Shown here: positions 7,664-16,396 of the stretch, piece by piece
Layout of the letters: each line of letters begins with the position of its first letter
Position numbering within the stretch: position 1 is the first letter of the stretch
Assembly (NCBI GenBank): GCA_021781815.1
Contig: JAJXWB010000005.1
Location: 62,001-126,000, forward strand
Reading direction: 5' to 3'
Source: Pseudomonadota bacterium
GTDB taxonomy: Bacteria; Pseudomonadota; Alphaproteobacteria; Rhizobiales; Beijerinckiaceae
Length of the DNA stretch: 64,000 nucleotides
Position numbers and translations under genes: made by a program
Notes under the pieces: model-generated
Told to the model about the DNA's origin: nothing
Database searches by the model: none
Seen by the model: only the letters and a program-made list of their open reading frames with translations

Positions 7664-9301
7664 ATGACATACCTTTTTGCTCAATACTGGATTTTCATCG
7701 CCTTCGCCTTTTTGCTCGGCCTGTTCGTGGGGTGGGCGACCGGCGCCGCCGGCGGCGTGGAGCGCGCAAGCTGGCTTGGTTGGGCGCTCGCCGTTTTCCT
7801 CGGCGGCGTATTCCTCGCGCTGTTCAGGGTCGTGCCAGGCCTCGCCGGTCACTTGCTCGAAGTGCTGCTGCTGCTGTTCGCCGCATACATCATTGGCTGC
7901 GCGTTCGGCTGCGGCGGTCAATGGGCGCTGGAAGAGAGCGAGGGGACGTCCGGCGAGGCGCACGATCGCGGCGAGCCACGTCTGTCGGGCGACGGTGCGG
8001 CCGCCGCGGCGATATCGACCGCGGCCGGGGCGGCGGCGGTGACGCACAAGGAGATTTTCGGCGTCGACTCCTCGGCGAGTTATCCGGGCCTGCGGCCGGC
8101 TGCGCTCGCGGCGGCGCGCGATGGAAAGCCGGACGATCTGACCGCAATCGCCGGCGTCGACGCTGGAACCGCGAAGGCGCTCGGCGACATCGGGATCTTT
8201 CACCACGACCAGATCGCGGCATGGAGCGCTCCGCAGGCGCAATGGGTCGAGCATCATCTCGGACAGGCTGGCCGCGTCGACCGCGAAGACTGGGTTGCTC
8301 AGGCTGGCCGTCTGGCGGGGGCGGCGCCGGCGGTCGCCGTCGCGGTCGCCGCTCCCGTGGCGATGGCTGGCGTGGAGGCGCCGCAGGCAGTTTTCGCATC
8401 GGCGGGCGAGGAGCCGGCCTCGCACAGTCCGGTGGAGAGCGCCGCGTCTGCGCTTTCCGCCGCTGCAGCACCGCAACCGATGGATGTGCCGATCCCCTCG
8501 ACGGCGCCGCTTGCCGCCATGACCGATGGCGCGCGCAGTCTGGCCGCGCAGACGAAGCGCCACGCAGCTTCGACGCCTGCGGCTTCCGAGGCGCCTGCGG
8601 CTCCCGCTTTGCCGACAGGCGCCGTCCAGCCGCCGGCGGGTGGTTTATCCGACGCGCCAGCAGACGATCTAAAACTGATCAAGGGTGTCGGTCCCGCAAA
8701 CGAGGCGGCGCTCAATGCGCTTGGGATTCGGCGCTTCTCGCAGATTGCGGACTGGACGCCCGCGCACGCGCAATGGATCAGCCATCACATCGACTTCCCC
8801 GGCCGCGTCGAACGCGAGCGCTGGGTCGATCAGGCCCGCCTGCTTGCCGCCGGTATCGACACGCCCCATTCGGCCGCCCGGAAATCCGGCGCAACTGCGA
8901 TCGACGAGACGGCCGACGCGCCGATGAGCGAGGCGCAGGCGCATGCGTTCGGGCAGAGTCTGCCGGAGACGGCGGCGAAGGTTGACGACGAGCACGCCTA
9001 TGCCGGCGTGCGTCCGCTCGGCCTTGCTGCGGCGCATGGCGGCAATGCGGACGACCTCAAGCTGATCAAGGGCGTCGGCAAACAGAACCAGGAACGGTTA
9101 CATGCGCTGGGCGTGTGGCATTTCGACCAGATCGCCGCCTGGACGCCGGACAACGTTCTTTGGATCGGCTCCTATCTCGCGTTTCCCGGCCGCATCGACC
9201 GCGAGGAGTGGATCGCGCAGGCGATCCATCTGGCGCGAGGGGAGGAGACCGAGTTTTCGAAGCGCGTCGAAGCGGGAGACGTCCCTACGTCGAAGGACTG
9301 A
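7664..9301 (+). CDS. membrane protein with three helix-hairpin-helix repeats
   Basis: The protein has 545 residues; GAGG stands 9 bases before the ATG. Three hydrophobic helices lie at about residues 8-26, 38-55 and 65-85, followed by a long cytoplasm-like Ala/Pro-rich region. That region carries three copies of a ~50-residue module at about 157-205, 333-385 and 463-515. Copies two and three read DDLKLIKGVG...LGI..F.QIADWT and end with a GR..RE.W..QA tail; copy one is diverged (DDLTAIAGVD). The same module is known as the C-terminal extension of NuoE and ribosomal protein L21 in this order, a helix-hairpin-helix fold. Its partner and ligand are unknown. It is likely co-transcribed with the OmpA-domain gene. 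Confidence 0.82.
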   Translation: MTYLFAQYWIFIAFAFLLGLFVGWATGAAGGVERASWLGWALAVFLGGVFLALFRVVPGLAGHLLEVLLLLFAAYIIGCAFGCGGQWALEESEGTSGEAHDRGEPRLSGDGAAAAAISTAAGAAAVTHKEIFGVDSSASYPGLRPAALAAARDGKPDDLTAIAGVDAGTAKALGDIGIFHHDQIAAWSAPQAQWVEHHLGQAGRVDREDWVAQAGRLAGAAPAVAVAVAAPVAMAGVEAPQAVFASAGEEPASHSPVESAASALSAAAAPQPMDVPIPSTAPLAAMTDGARSLAAQTKRHAASTPAASEAPAAPALPTGAVQPPAGGLSDAPADDLKLIKGVGPANEAALNALGIRRFSQIADWTPAHAQWISHHIDFPGRVERERWVDQARLLAAGIDTPHSAARKSGATAIDETADAPMSEAQAHAFGQSLPETAAKVDDEHAYAGVRPLGLAAAHGGNADDLKLIKGVGKQNQERLHALGVWHFDQIAAWTPDNVLWIGSYLAFPGRIDREEWIAQAIHLARGEETEFSKRVEAGDVPTSKD

Positions 9302-9307
9302 GCGCGT

Positions 9308-10192
9308 TCAGCCCACGCTCGCGACGAACGCGGCGATGCGCGCAATCGTCGGCGCATCGACCAGCAGCGGGGCATGGCCCTGGCCGGGCGCGACATAGCC
9401 CTCGCAGGTTGCGCAACGCTGCTGCATTTCGACAAATGTCCTGTCGGACAGCACGTCGGAATTCTCGCCGCGGATGACGAGAACAGGCCTTTGCGCCAGG
9501 GCCTCGAATTGCGGCCAGAGATCGATGCGCGGCATGTCCGGCGTGATCGCGTCGAGCGTTTTCGTCAGCCGGGGATCATAGCGCGTCACCAGCTTGCCGT
9601 TCTTTTCGACGAAGGTCGTGCGCGCATAGATGCGCCATTCCTCATCGGAAAGCCCGGTAAAATGCGCGCTCATCGCCGATTTCAGGATCTCGACGGCCTC
9701 GTCGATGTCGCGTGGCGCCGGCAGCTTGCCGACATAGCCCTTTATGCGCAGCAGCCCGAGAGGTTCGACGATGGGCCCGATGTCGTTGAGCACCGTCGCA
9801 TGCAAGAGAGCAGGGCGCACCGCGGCGAGCGTCATCGCATGCAGGCCGCCGCGCGATGTTCCAATGACAATCGCCCGGGACACTTCCGTCGCGGCGAGGA
9901 CGGCGAGAATATCCGCGTTCTCGATCGCCAGATTGTAGTTGTTCCAGTCGCGGTCGTACTCCGAGAGGCCGCGCCCACGATAGTCGAGCGCGAGCACGCG
10001 GCGACGCGTCGGGCTCTCGAAGGCGAGCGCCCGCGCGAGTGGCGCGAAGTCCTCGGCCGAGCGTGCGAGCCCGGGCAGGCACACGACGGGCGTTCCGGGA
10101 TCGAGCGTCGAGCCGTACTCGATGTAATGCAGCTTCAGCCCGTCCGGGGCGGAGACGAATCCGTCGACGGATTGCGGTTGTGCGTTCGGCAT
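9308..10192 (-). CDS. alpha/beta-hydrolase fold protein
   Basis: The protein has 294 residues. I chose the ATG at 10190-10192 (MPNAQPQSVDGFVSAPDGL) because GGAG stands 7 bases upstream; longer in-frame starts (e.g. 10240) lack one. The fold is shown by CLPGLARSAEDF (oxyanion region), the nucleophile elbow GTSRGG with Ser113, Asp246 in ENSDVLS and His273 in GQGHAPLL. Substrate cannot be predicted; the family includes esterases and C-C hydrolases. No signal peptide, so cytoplasmic. It converges with the helix-hairpin-helix gene (6-base gap) and lies 118 bases past the lytic transglycosylase on the same strand. Confidence 0.86.
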   Translation of the reverse strand: MPNAQPQSVDGFVSAPDGLKLHYIEYGSTLDPGTPVVCLPGLARSAEDFAPLARALAFESPTRRRVLALDYRGRGLSEYDRDWNNYNLAIENADILAVLAATEVSRAIVIGTSRGGLHAMTLAAVRPALLHATVLNDIGPIVEPLGLLRIKGYVGKLPAPRDIDEAVEILKSAMSAHFTGLSDEEWRIYARTTFVEKNGKLVTRYDPRLTKTLDAITPDMPRIDLWPQFEALAQRPVLVIRGENSDVLSDRTFVEMQQRCATCEGYVAPGQGHAPLLVDAPTIARIAAFVASVG

Positions 10193-10309
10193 CGGGTCAC
10201 TCCACTGCAATTTCATCCCGGCGAGAGCAGGCGCAGTCATGCGGATTGAAGCGGGGATGAAGCGGGAAGGCAATGCGGCGGATCGTGAGACCGGAGTTCC
10301 GTTCAACGC

Positions 10310-12577
10310 CTACATCCGCGCTTCCTTGCGCAAAAGCTCCGCGGCTTTCGCCGCTTCCCCGCCCATGCGCGCGCGATAGATGGTGAGGTTCTCAAGGACG
10401 CGCTCGACATAGTTGCGCGTTTCCGCGATGGGAATCCGCTCGATCCAGTCGATCGGATCGACGCCCGGACTGCGCGGATCGCCATGTGCGGCGATCCATT
10501 CCTTCACGCGCTTGCCGCCGGCGTTATAGGCGGCGAAGGTCAGGATCAGCGAATTGCGCTGCTCCTTGAGCAGATCGCCGAGATGCGCGGCGCCGAGCTG
10601 CGCGTTGAAGGCTGGATCGCTTGTCATGCGCGTGGCGTCGAATCCGACGCCGACACGTTGGGCCGTGCGACGCGCGGTCGAGGCGATCATCTGCATCAAG
10701 CCCATCGCGCCGGCGCTCGACAGCGCCCTGGAATCGAATGCGCTCTCCTGACGAGCGATCGAGTAGACAATCGGAAGCGGCGCCGAATCCGCAAAGGGCG
10801 AAAAGGACGGCATGCCATAGGTTGGAAAGGCGACGTCGTCGATCGGAAGGCCGTGTTGCGCGGCGAACTTGCCGAAAGTGAGCGACACCTTCGCGTCCCG
10901 GTCCTTGACGACGACGCCGGCGAGCGCGGCGACCTGAGCCGGGTCGGAGATCGTTTTGGCCGCCGCATAGACGAGCGGCACAGCAAGATCCTTGGCGTCG
11001 CTCGCATAAAGCAATTCTATCGCCAGCACGCTTTCCGCGCGCGAATCGCCTTCGGCCGCGGGCGGCGCAAACCGCATGGGAACGTCCGCCCGGCCCAGAC
11101 GCAGGCGTGCGAGCTGGCCGTAGAAGGTCGTGGGTTCAAGCGCCGCTTTTTCATAGAATGGAAGGCCGTCGGCGCCCGCAGTCTCGGCGGCCCGTGCGCG
11201 CCAGTAGGCGGCGCGCGCCCGCGAGATTGGCGTGCGCGCGAGCTCCATCGCCTTGTCGAAATGCGGCGTGGCCACGGCCGGGTCGTTCAGGAAGCGCAGC
11301 GCGATCCAGCCCGCGTGGAATTCGGCGTCGATCTGCTGGTCGTTCGTCTGCGCGGCGTGTCCGGCGCAGATCCTGTACGCCGCTGGCGCGTCGCCGGCGT
11401 CGAGCGCCTTTCGCGCGAGTTCTCGGCGTTCAGCCCACCAGGCGTCGCCGTCGATGATGGAAGCGGGGTCGCGCGGCGCCGTCTGCATGAGCGCCGCCGC
11501 CTCCGCGAGCCGCTTCGCGTGGACGAGATATTGAATTTTCGCGAAAATGATTCCTGGATCGCTTTTCATCGAGGGCGGGACGTCCGCGAACATCTTCTCG
11601 GTCGCAACCTCATTGATCGCGGCGGCGCGCACGCGCGCCAGCGCGAGTTCGTCGGCGCCCGCGTTCGCGGCGGCCCGCAGCGCGGCGGAGATCTGCTCCT
11701 TGTAAAGCAGCCGGTCCGCGCGGCGCTTGCTGTCGGCGGCGGTCAAGGCGCCGGCGAATCGCTTTCGCAGCCCCAATTCCTGCGATACCGTCAGGCTGTC
11801 GTCTCGCCAGATTTCGCGGGCCAGCGCATTCGCTCGCTCCGTCTGGCCGCCATCCAGCAAGGCGCGCGCGAATGCGATCCGTCCGAGCGGAGTGTCAGGC
11901 GTGCGGTCGTGGAAATATTCAAGGACGCGCGACATCGAGGGATTGGAGCCATAGAGCGACTCTTCCGCCATCTTGCGCAGCCATTGATTGGCCGGCCAGT
12001 CGGGATGCGCGTCGACGAATTTCGCGATCCGCTGGTGGCCTGCCTCGATCGGATGGGTTCGCAGCAGCGCCCATTCGAGCGCAGTCGCCACCTGGGGATC
12101 TTTTGCCCGCGCGGCGGCGGCGTCGCCGGCGGCGATGTCGCCCTGGCGATAGGCGACGAGCCCCTCCCGCAGGCCAGTCAGATCGCGGCCGAGGCTCGCC
12201 GCTGGATCGACGATCACGCCGGGGTCGGCGGGATCCGGAATTCGCGCATAGGCGCTGACCAGCGGCGGCGCCAGCGGATAGCCGCTGGCCCGGACGGCGC
12301 GTGGGGCGCTGGGCTGGATTGCCGAGGTTGTATCAAAGGGCGTCGGCTCGATCGGAGTGGGGCGGGCCGCGGTCTTGATCTCTGCCGGATCGAACAGGAA
12401 TTCGTTCGGCGCGGACGACCAATTGACGACGGTCGGCTTTGGAAGGATCGGGATGAAATCCGCGCTCTGACGTGAATAAGGCAGCGGCGCGAGCAAACAC
12501 GCTCCAGCGAGCAAGGCAGCCGCCAGCCTTGCGGCTAAAAGTCCTGTCTGGCGCGGCCTTGCAAATCCGTCCGTCAC
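10310..12577 (-). CDS. soluble lytic murein transglycosylase (Slt70-like)
   Basis: The protein has 755 residues, with a GTG start at 12575-12577. The N-terminus TGLLAARLAAALLAGACLL is a signal peptide or anchor. Residues ~130-560 form an Ala-rich helical superhelix as in Slt70 (tandem helix pairs). The C-terminal SLT domain carries YSIARQESAFDS with catalytic Glu611, then SSAGAMGLMQMI, FNAQLGAAHL and AAYNAGGKRVKEW, and ends with YVERVLENLTIYRAR. It cleaves the MurNAc-GlcNAc bond of peptidoglycan in the periplasm, forming 1,6-anhydroMurNAc ends. It is divergent from dapA, as in many relatives. No ATG lies near the start, so GTG is the best choice even though its ribosome-binding site is weak. 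Confidence 0.93.
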   Translation of the reverse strand: MTDGFARPRQTGLLAARLAAALLAGACLLAPLPYSRQSADFIPILPKPTVVNWSSAPNEFLFDPAEIKTAARPTPIEPTPFDTTSAIQPSAPRAVRASGYPLAPPLVSAYARIPDPADPGVIVDPAASLGRDLTGLREGLVAYRQGDIAAGDAAAARAKDPQVATALEWALLRTHPIEAGHQRIAKFVDAHPDWPANQWLRKMAEESLYGSNPSMSRVLEYFHDRTPDTPLGRIAFARALLDGGQTERANALAREIWRDDSLTVSQELGLRKRFAGALTAADSKRRADRLLYKEQISAALRAAANAGADELALARVRAAAINEVATEKMFADVPPSMKSDPGIIFAKIQYLVHAKRLAEAAALMQTAPRDPASIIDGDAWWAERRELARKALDAGDAPAAYRICAGHAAQTNDQQIDAEFHAGWIALRFLNDPAVATPHFDKAMELARTPISRARAAYWRARAAETAGADGLPFYEKAALEPTTFYGQLARLRLGRADVPMRFAPPAAEGDSRAESVLAIELLYASDAKDLAVPLVYAAAKTISDPAQVAALAGVVVKDRDAKVSLTFGKFAAQHGLPIDDVAFPTYGMPSFSPFADSAPLPIVYSIARQESAFDSRALSSAGAMGLMQMIASTARRTAQRVGVGFDATRMTSDPAFNAQLGAAHLGDLLKEQRNSLILTFAAYNAGGKRVKEWIAAHGDPRSPGVDPIDWIERIPIAETRNYVERVLENLTIYRARMGGEAAKAAELLRKEARM

Positions 12578-12713
12578 CCCAACCGGCTCCAGAATGTTGC
12601 GCGATCCTGCGCCGCGCGCCTTAATAAAACGCCAACTATCCTGATTGGTTCTCCTCCGGGCGCCGCTGCCCCTTTCCCAAGGATCGGACTGCGGCTATGT
12701 CTGATGCCCCACA

Positions 12714-12739
12714 AAACCCGCCGATTGCGGCGCGGGTTT
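12714..12739. other. hairpin in the dapA leader
   Basis: AAACCCGC (12714-12721) pairs with GCGGGTTT (12732-12739) across a 10-base loop, 41 bases before the dapA ATG. The second arm ends in TTT only, so termination would be weak. It could be a leader attenuation or mRNA-structure element, or a coincidence in GC-rich DNA. An in-frame ATG at 12697 would read through it and extend DapA by 28 residues; I prefer the start at 12781. Confidence 0.35.
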
Positions 12740-12780
12740 GGCGAATGGCATACAGCGGCCACATTGGCCGGGACGGGATT

Positions 12781-13674
12781 ATGAGCGGCACAGCGAATTT
12801 CAGGGGATCGATGACGGCGCTGGTGACGCCCTTCAGGGATGGCGTCTTCGATGAGGCTGCGTTCCGCAAGCTCGTCGACTGGCAGATCGAGAGCGGCACG
12901 CGCGTGCTGGTTCCGGTCGGCACCACCGGCGAGAGTCCCACGCTCTCGCATGACGAGCATCGCAAGGTCGTGGAAGTCTGCATCGCCGAAGCGCGCGGGC
13001 GAGCGCCCGTCATCGCCGGCGCCGGCTCCAACAACACGCGCGAGGCGGTGGAGCTCGCAAGGCATGCCGAGAAGGCGGGCGCTTCTGCGGCCCTGATCGT
13101 GACGCCTTATTACAACAAGCCGAATCAAGAAGGGCTGTTCCAGCACTTCAAGGCGATCGACGCAGCGATTGGCATTCCGATCGTGATCTACAACATTCCG
13201 CCGCGCTCGGTGATCGACATGTCCATCGATACGATGAAGCGGTGCTACGAGCTCAAGAACGTCGTCGGCGTAAAGGACGCCACAGGCAATATCGGCCGCA
13301 TCTCGCTGCAGCGGCAGGCGATGGGGCCGGACTTTCTGCAGTTCTCGGGCGACGATATCACAGCGCTCGCCTGCATGGCGGCCGGCGCTCACGGCTGCAT
13401 CTCCGTCGTTTCGAACATTGCGCCACGCGCGTGCGCCGATCTGCAGAACGCCTGCCTCGCGGGGAAGTATGACGAAGCGTTGAAAATCCAGGACCGTCTG
13501 GTCCCCTTGCACGCCGCGACCTTCCTCGAAGCGGGCGTGACGGGCGCCAAGTACGGCCTGTCCGCGCTGGGCCGCATGAGCGAAGAGGTTCGTCTGCCGC
13601 TCGTGCCGACCACCGAGGCGACCCGGCAGGCCATTCGGGCGGCCATGGTCCATGCGGGCGTCCTGAACGCCTGA
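12781..13674 (+). CDS. dapA: 4-hydroxy-tetrahydrodipicolinate synthase
   Basis: The protein has 297 residues, typical for DapA, starting [18 protein letters not shown] at 12781. It condenses pyruvate with aspartate semialdehyde, the first committed step to diaminopimelate and lysine in the cytoplasm. Visible features are [14 protein letters not shown] (pyruvate-carboxylate site), Tyr137 in YNIPPRS and the Schiff-base Lys165 in GVKDATG. It is divergent from the lytic transglycosylase and followed after 11 bases by smpB, a common order in this group. The substrate-binding residues look complete, so I see no reason to prefer another DHDPS-family aldolase. Confidence 0.96.
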   Translation: MSGTANFRGSMTALVTPFRDGVFDEAAFRKLVDWQIESGTRVLVPVGTTGESPTLSHDEHRKVVEVCIAEARGRAPVIAGAGSNNTREAVELARHAEKAGASAALIVTPYYNKPNQEGLFQHFKAIDAAIGIPIVIYNIPPRSVIDMSIDTMKRCYELKNVVGVKDATGNIGRISLQRQAMGPDFLQFSGDDITALACMAAGAHGCISVVSNIAPRACADLQNACLAGKYDEALKIQDRLVPLHAATFLEAGVTGAKYGLSALGRMSEEVRLPLVPTTEATRQAIRAAMVHAGVLNA

Positions 13675-13685
13675 GGGTTTGCGTT

Positions 13686-14162
13686 TTGGCCGAAAAACCG
13701 AAGCCGAATTTCAAGGTCGCCGCGGACAACCGGCGCGCGCGCTACAATTACGAAGTCGGCGAAAAATTCGAGGCCGGGCTCGTGCTGACTGGGACCGAGG
13801 TCAAATCGCTGCGCTCAGGCAAGGCGACGATCGCGGAGAGTTATGCCGACGTCGACCGGAATGGCGAGATGTGGCTGGTCAACGCCACCATCCCTGAATA
13901 CGAGGGCGGCAATCGGTTCAACCATGAGCCGAAACGTCCGCGCAAGCTGTTGCTGAAGGCGCGCGAGATCGCGAAGCTGTCGCAGGGCGTGCAGCGCGAG
14001 GGCATGACCATCGTGCCGCTCAAGCTCTATTTCAACGAACGGGGCCGGGCGAAAATCGAGCTGGCGCTGGCCAAGGGCAAGCAATTGCATGACAAGCGCG
14101 AGACCGAGAAGAAGCGCGATTGGGCGCGTGAAAAGGGCAGGCTGATGCGAGACAAGGGGTAG
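13686..14162 (+). CDS. smpB: SsrA-binding protein
   Basis: The protein has 158 residues. The start is TTG at 13686 ([15 protein letters not shown]); no ATG or GTG gives the conserved N-terminus. SmpB delivers tmRNA to stalled ribosomes for trans-translation. Family features are [23 protein letters not shown], the PKRPRKLLL loop and the basic helical tail ending [20 protein letters not shown]. It is 11 bases after dapA and probably co-transcribed. The tmRNA gene itself is not in the window. Confidence 0.97.
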   Translation: MAEKPKPNFKVAADNRRARYNYEVGEKFEAGLVLTGTEVKSLRSGKATIAESYADVDRNGEMWLVNATIPEYEGGNRFNHEPKRPRKLLLKAREIAKLSQGVQREGMTIVPLKLYFNERGRAKIELALAKGKQLHDKRETEKKRDWAREKGRLMRDKG

Positions 14163-14205
14163 ATGTTCCTCGCTTGCGCGGTCCAGGCGCCGCCGGTTCG
14201 CGAGG

Positions 14206-14508
14206 TCACTGCGCCGGCTTGCGCGACTCCCGACGCACGTCGCAGACCTGCACCCTGTATTCGGAGTAGAAGTTCGCGCGGCCCAGCCGTTGCGCCGTGC
14301 GATGCTCGGGGTGATCGCTCCACGCGCGGTGCGTTTCCTCGTTTTCGAATTCGACGATCGTCACCCGTTCGCCATCGTCAGCGGTGAACGACTTGTGCGA
14401 GATGTAGCCGGGCATGGCTTTGGCCAGCTCGCTCATGCGCGCGGCCAGGGGATCGTAAATCTGCCGGGCCTCGGGCTTCAGACGTGAGCGGAACACGGTG
14501 ACGATCAT
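14206..14508 (-). CDS. antibiotic biosynthesis monooxygenase (ABM) family protein
   Basis: The protein has 100 residues, MIVTVFRSRLKPEARQIYDP... The ferredoxin-like ABM fold is suggested by an initial strand, a helix with MSELAKAMPGYISHKSF, a strand TIVEFENEETHRAW and the motif HPEHRTAQRLGR, typical of EthD/ABM-type quinol oxygenase-like proteins. Members act as small dimeric monooxygenases or heme-degrading enzymes; many have no known substrate, and no heme ligand can be assigned here. It lies 63 bases after the acyltransferase on the same strand and converges with smpB. Confidence 0.82.
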   Translation of the reverse strand: MIVTVFRSRLKPEARQIYDPLAARMSELAKAMPGYISHKSFTADDGERVTIVEFENEETHRAWSDHPEHRTAQRLGRANFYSEYRVQVCDVRRESRKPAQ

Positions 14509-14571
14509 GGCGGTATCCCAGGATGATTGCGCCGGAGATCATAACGGCGCGGCTCCGTCCGGCCAGAGATT

Positions 14572-15690
14572 TCAAACGGGCGCGGCGGCCCCCGCCGTTT
14601 TGGCGGGCAGGCGCGGCGAAAGCCATTGCTGCGCCGCTTTCGTGAGCGGCCTTTCGATCCAGATGTGGATCGCAAGCGCGAGGACGATCGAGGCCAGCGT
14701 GGACGCGACAACGAGCGGCCAGAAGCCGATGGCGACGTCGAGATGCGCGGCAAGCCAGACCTTGCGCAGCGCGATGAGCGCCAGCGGATGGAAAAGATAG
14801 AGCGCGTAGGACGCATCGCCGACTTTCGCCAGCGCGCGCAATCCAGGGCCGGGCGCCGCCGGCGCCGGGCCGAACGTCGCCGCAGCGAAGAGCGCGGCCA
14901 TTGGCGCCCCCCATGAAAACAGACGCAGGAAGCCGTTGGGCGCGACGGCGTCGAATGGTTCGGCGGCTGAATTCATCGGGTCGATGGCGAGCGCGGCCAG
15001 CGCCAGCGCCGCCAGCACAACGGCGACCTTCGCCGACACGCGGACCCCTGCGCCATAGGCGAGGGCGATGGCCATGCCGAGCGCGAATTCGAGCACGATC
15101 GGATCGCTCCAGAAGGCCAGCGCGACGTTTTGCGGCGCCGCGGCCCAGTTCCAGGCGACCAGCGCCGCCAGGGCGGCCGCGACCCCGGCTACGGCGCGTG
15201 CGCGCGGCAACCGGATGAAAACGGCGAAAACGAAATAGAAGAACATCTCGTATTCGAGCGTCCAGCCAAGCGAGTGAATTGGCCGGGGCGCGCCGTCGAG
15301 GACGCGCGGCCAGGGCAGGAACGCGAAGGATGCGAGGGATTCGCCGAGCGTCGGCGCCAAAACCTTGCCCGCGGCGGCGCCGCGCAGCACGGCGGCGAGG
15401 AAGATCGTTGTCGCCAACCAGTAGAGCGGCACGATGCGCGCGATGCGACGACCAAGGAAGCGCGTCGCCCCGCCCGGACTCGCAAACAAGCTCCCGGACG
15501 ACAGAACCATCACAAAGCCGGAGACGACGAAGAACAGATCCACGCCCGCGGCCCAGGGCAGCGGCGTGAATCGCGCGAAGCGCGCGCCGATTTCCGCAGC
15601 CGCATGTCCGGCGTCGTTCTGGGAGTGGTAGAAGACCACCATGCCAGCGGCGATTGCCCGGAGAATCTGGATTGCGATGAGTTGCTGCAT
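14572..15690 (-). CDS. acyltransferase family 3 membrane protein (ExoZ/OafA-like)
   Basis: The protein has 372 residues with about ten hydrophobic helices. The start at 15688-15690 (MQQLIAIQILRAIAAGMVVFYH) has AGGG upstream. Family marks are QILRAIAA...VFYH in the first helix, the GVDLFFVVSGFVM segment, the RIARIVPLYWLAT segment and GDASYALYLFHPL near the C-terminus. These enzymes O-acetylate or O-acylate sugars of exopolysaccharide, LPS or Nod factors at the inner membrane. No polysaccharide genes lie around it, so its substrate is open. It sits between the uracil-DNA glycosylase and ABM genes on the same strand. Confidence 0.9.
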   Translation of the reverse strand: MQQLIAIQILRAIAAGMVVFYHSQNDAGHAAAEIGARFARFTPLPWAAGVDLFFVVSGFVMVLSSGSLFASPGGATRFLGRRIARIVPLYWLATTIFLAAVLRGAAAGKVLAPTLGESLASFAFLPWPRVLDGAPRPIHSLGWTLEYEMFFYFVFAVFIRLPRARAVAGVAAALAALVAWNWAAAPQNVALAFWSDPIVLEFALGMAIALAYGAGVRVSAKVAVVLAALALAALAIDPMNSAAEPFDAVAPNGFLRLFSWGAPMAALFAAATFGPAPAAPGPGLRALAKVGDASYALYLFHPLALIALRKVWLAAHLDVAIGFWPLVVASTLASIVLALAIHIWIERPLTKAAQQWLSPRLPAKTAGAAAPV

Positions 15691-15738
15691 GCCGCCCTGC
15701 GTGACGGCGCAGCAAACCAGACTGCGATTAACGGCGCT

Positions 15739-16395
15739 TTACCGGGCGTCGTCGAGCGTTTCGCGGACGCGCGAGAAAACCGCGCGGAACATTTCCGGCG
15801 TCAAAACGCGCGTGTTCGTATTGTAGCGGGAGCAATGATAGCTGTCGAAAAGCGTCAGACGCCTCTCCTTCCCGATCGGGAATTCGGCCCCGTGCGCGAA
15901 CGGATAGGCGGACAGTCTCCCGCCGAAGGCGCGCACAACGCTGTCGTGCGCGATGCGGCCGAGCGCCGCGATGGCCCGCAGCCGCGGCATCTCGGCGATA
16001 GCCGCCTCAAGAAACGGCCGACAGCGCGCGATCTCATCTGGCTGCGGCTTGTTCTGCGGCGGCACGCAACGCACGGCGTTGATGATCGTCGCGTCGACGA
16101 GGCGCAGCCCGTCATCTGGCCGCGCCGCATACACGCCCTGCGCAAATCCATAGTCGCTCAGGGTTGAATACAGCAGCTCGCCCGCATGGTCGCCGGTGAA
16201 GGGACGGCCGGTGCGGTTGGCGCCCTGCAGGCCCGGCGCAAGCCCGACGATCAACAGACGGGCCGACGTGTCGCCAAACGGCGGCACCGGCGCGTTGAAC
16301 CACTCCGGCTCCCGCTCCTGCGCCTCTCGACGAAATGTCGCGAGGCGGGCGCAGTGGCTGCAGTTGCGCGCCGGCTTAGCCTTCGCCGAAAACAA
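15739..16395 (-). CDS. uracil-DNA glycosylase, family 5-like (UDGb)
   Basis: The protein has 218 residues with a TTG start at 16393-16395, AGGG 5 bases upstream, placed one base after the stop of the NYN gene (TGACTTG), so it is translationally coupled. The motifs fit the iron-sulfur UDG families 4/5: an N-terminal CSHC, VGLAPGLQGANRTGRPFTGD as active-site motif and DSYHCSRYNTNTRVLTPEMF as the leucine-loop region. NCSHC, NAVRC and SYHC would supply the four Fe-S cysteines. The acid of the family-4 motif (GEAPG) is Ala here (GLAPG), which points to family 5. It removes uracil and possibly other deaminated bases in DNA repair. Confidence 0.9.
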   Translation of the reverse strand: MFSAKAKPARNCSHCARLATFRREAQEREPEWFNAPVPPFGDTSARLLIVGLAPGLQGANRTGRPFTGDHAGELLYSTLSDYGFAQGVYAARPDDGLRLVDATIINAVRCVPPQNKPQPDEIARCRPFLEAAIAEMPRLRAIAALGRIAHDSVVRAFGGRLSAYPFAHGAEFPIGKERRLTLFDSYHCSRYNTNTRVLTPEMFRAVFSRVRETLDDAR

Positions 16396-16396
16396 G

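Noticed and set aside
10484-12475. 663-residue plus-strand frame over the Slt gene
   Set aside because: It is antisense to the transglycosylase, which has signal peptide, superhelix and catalytic Glu.
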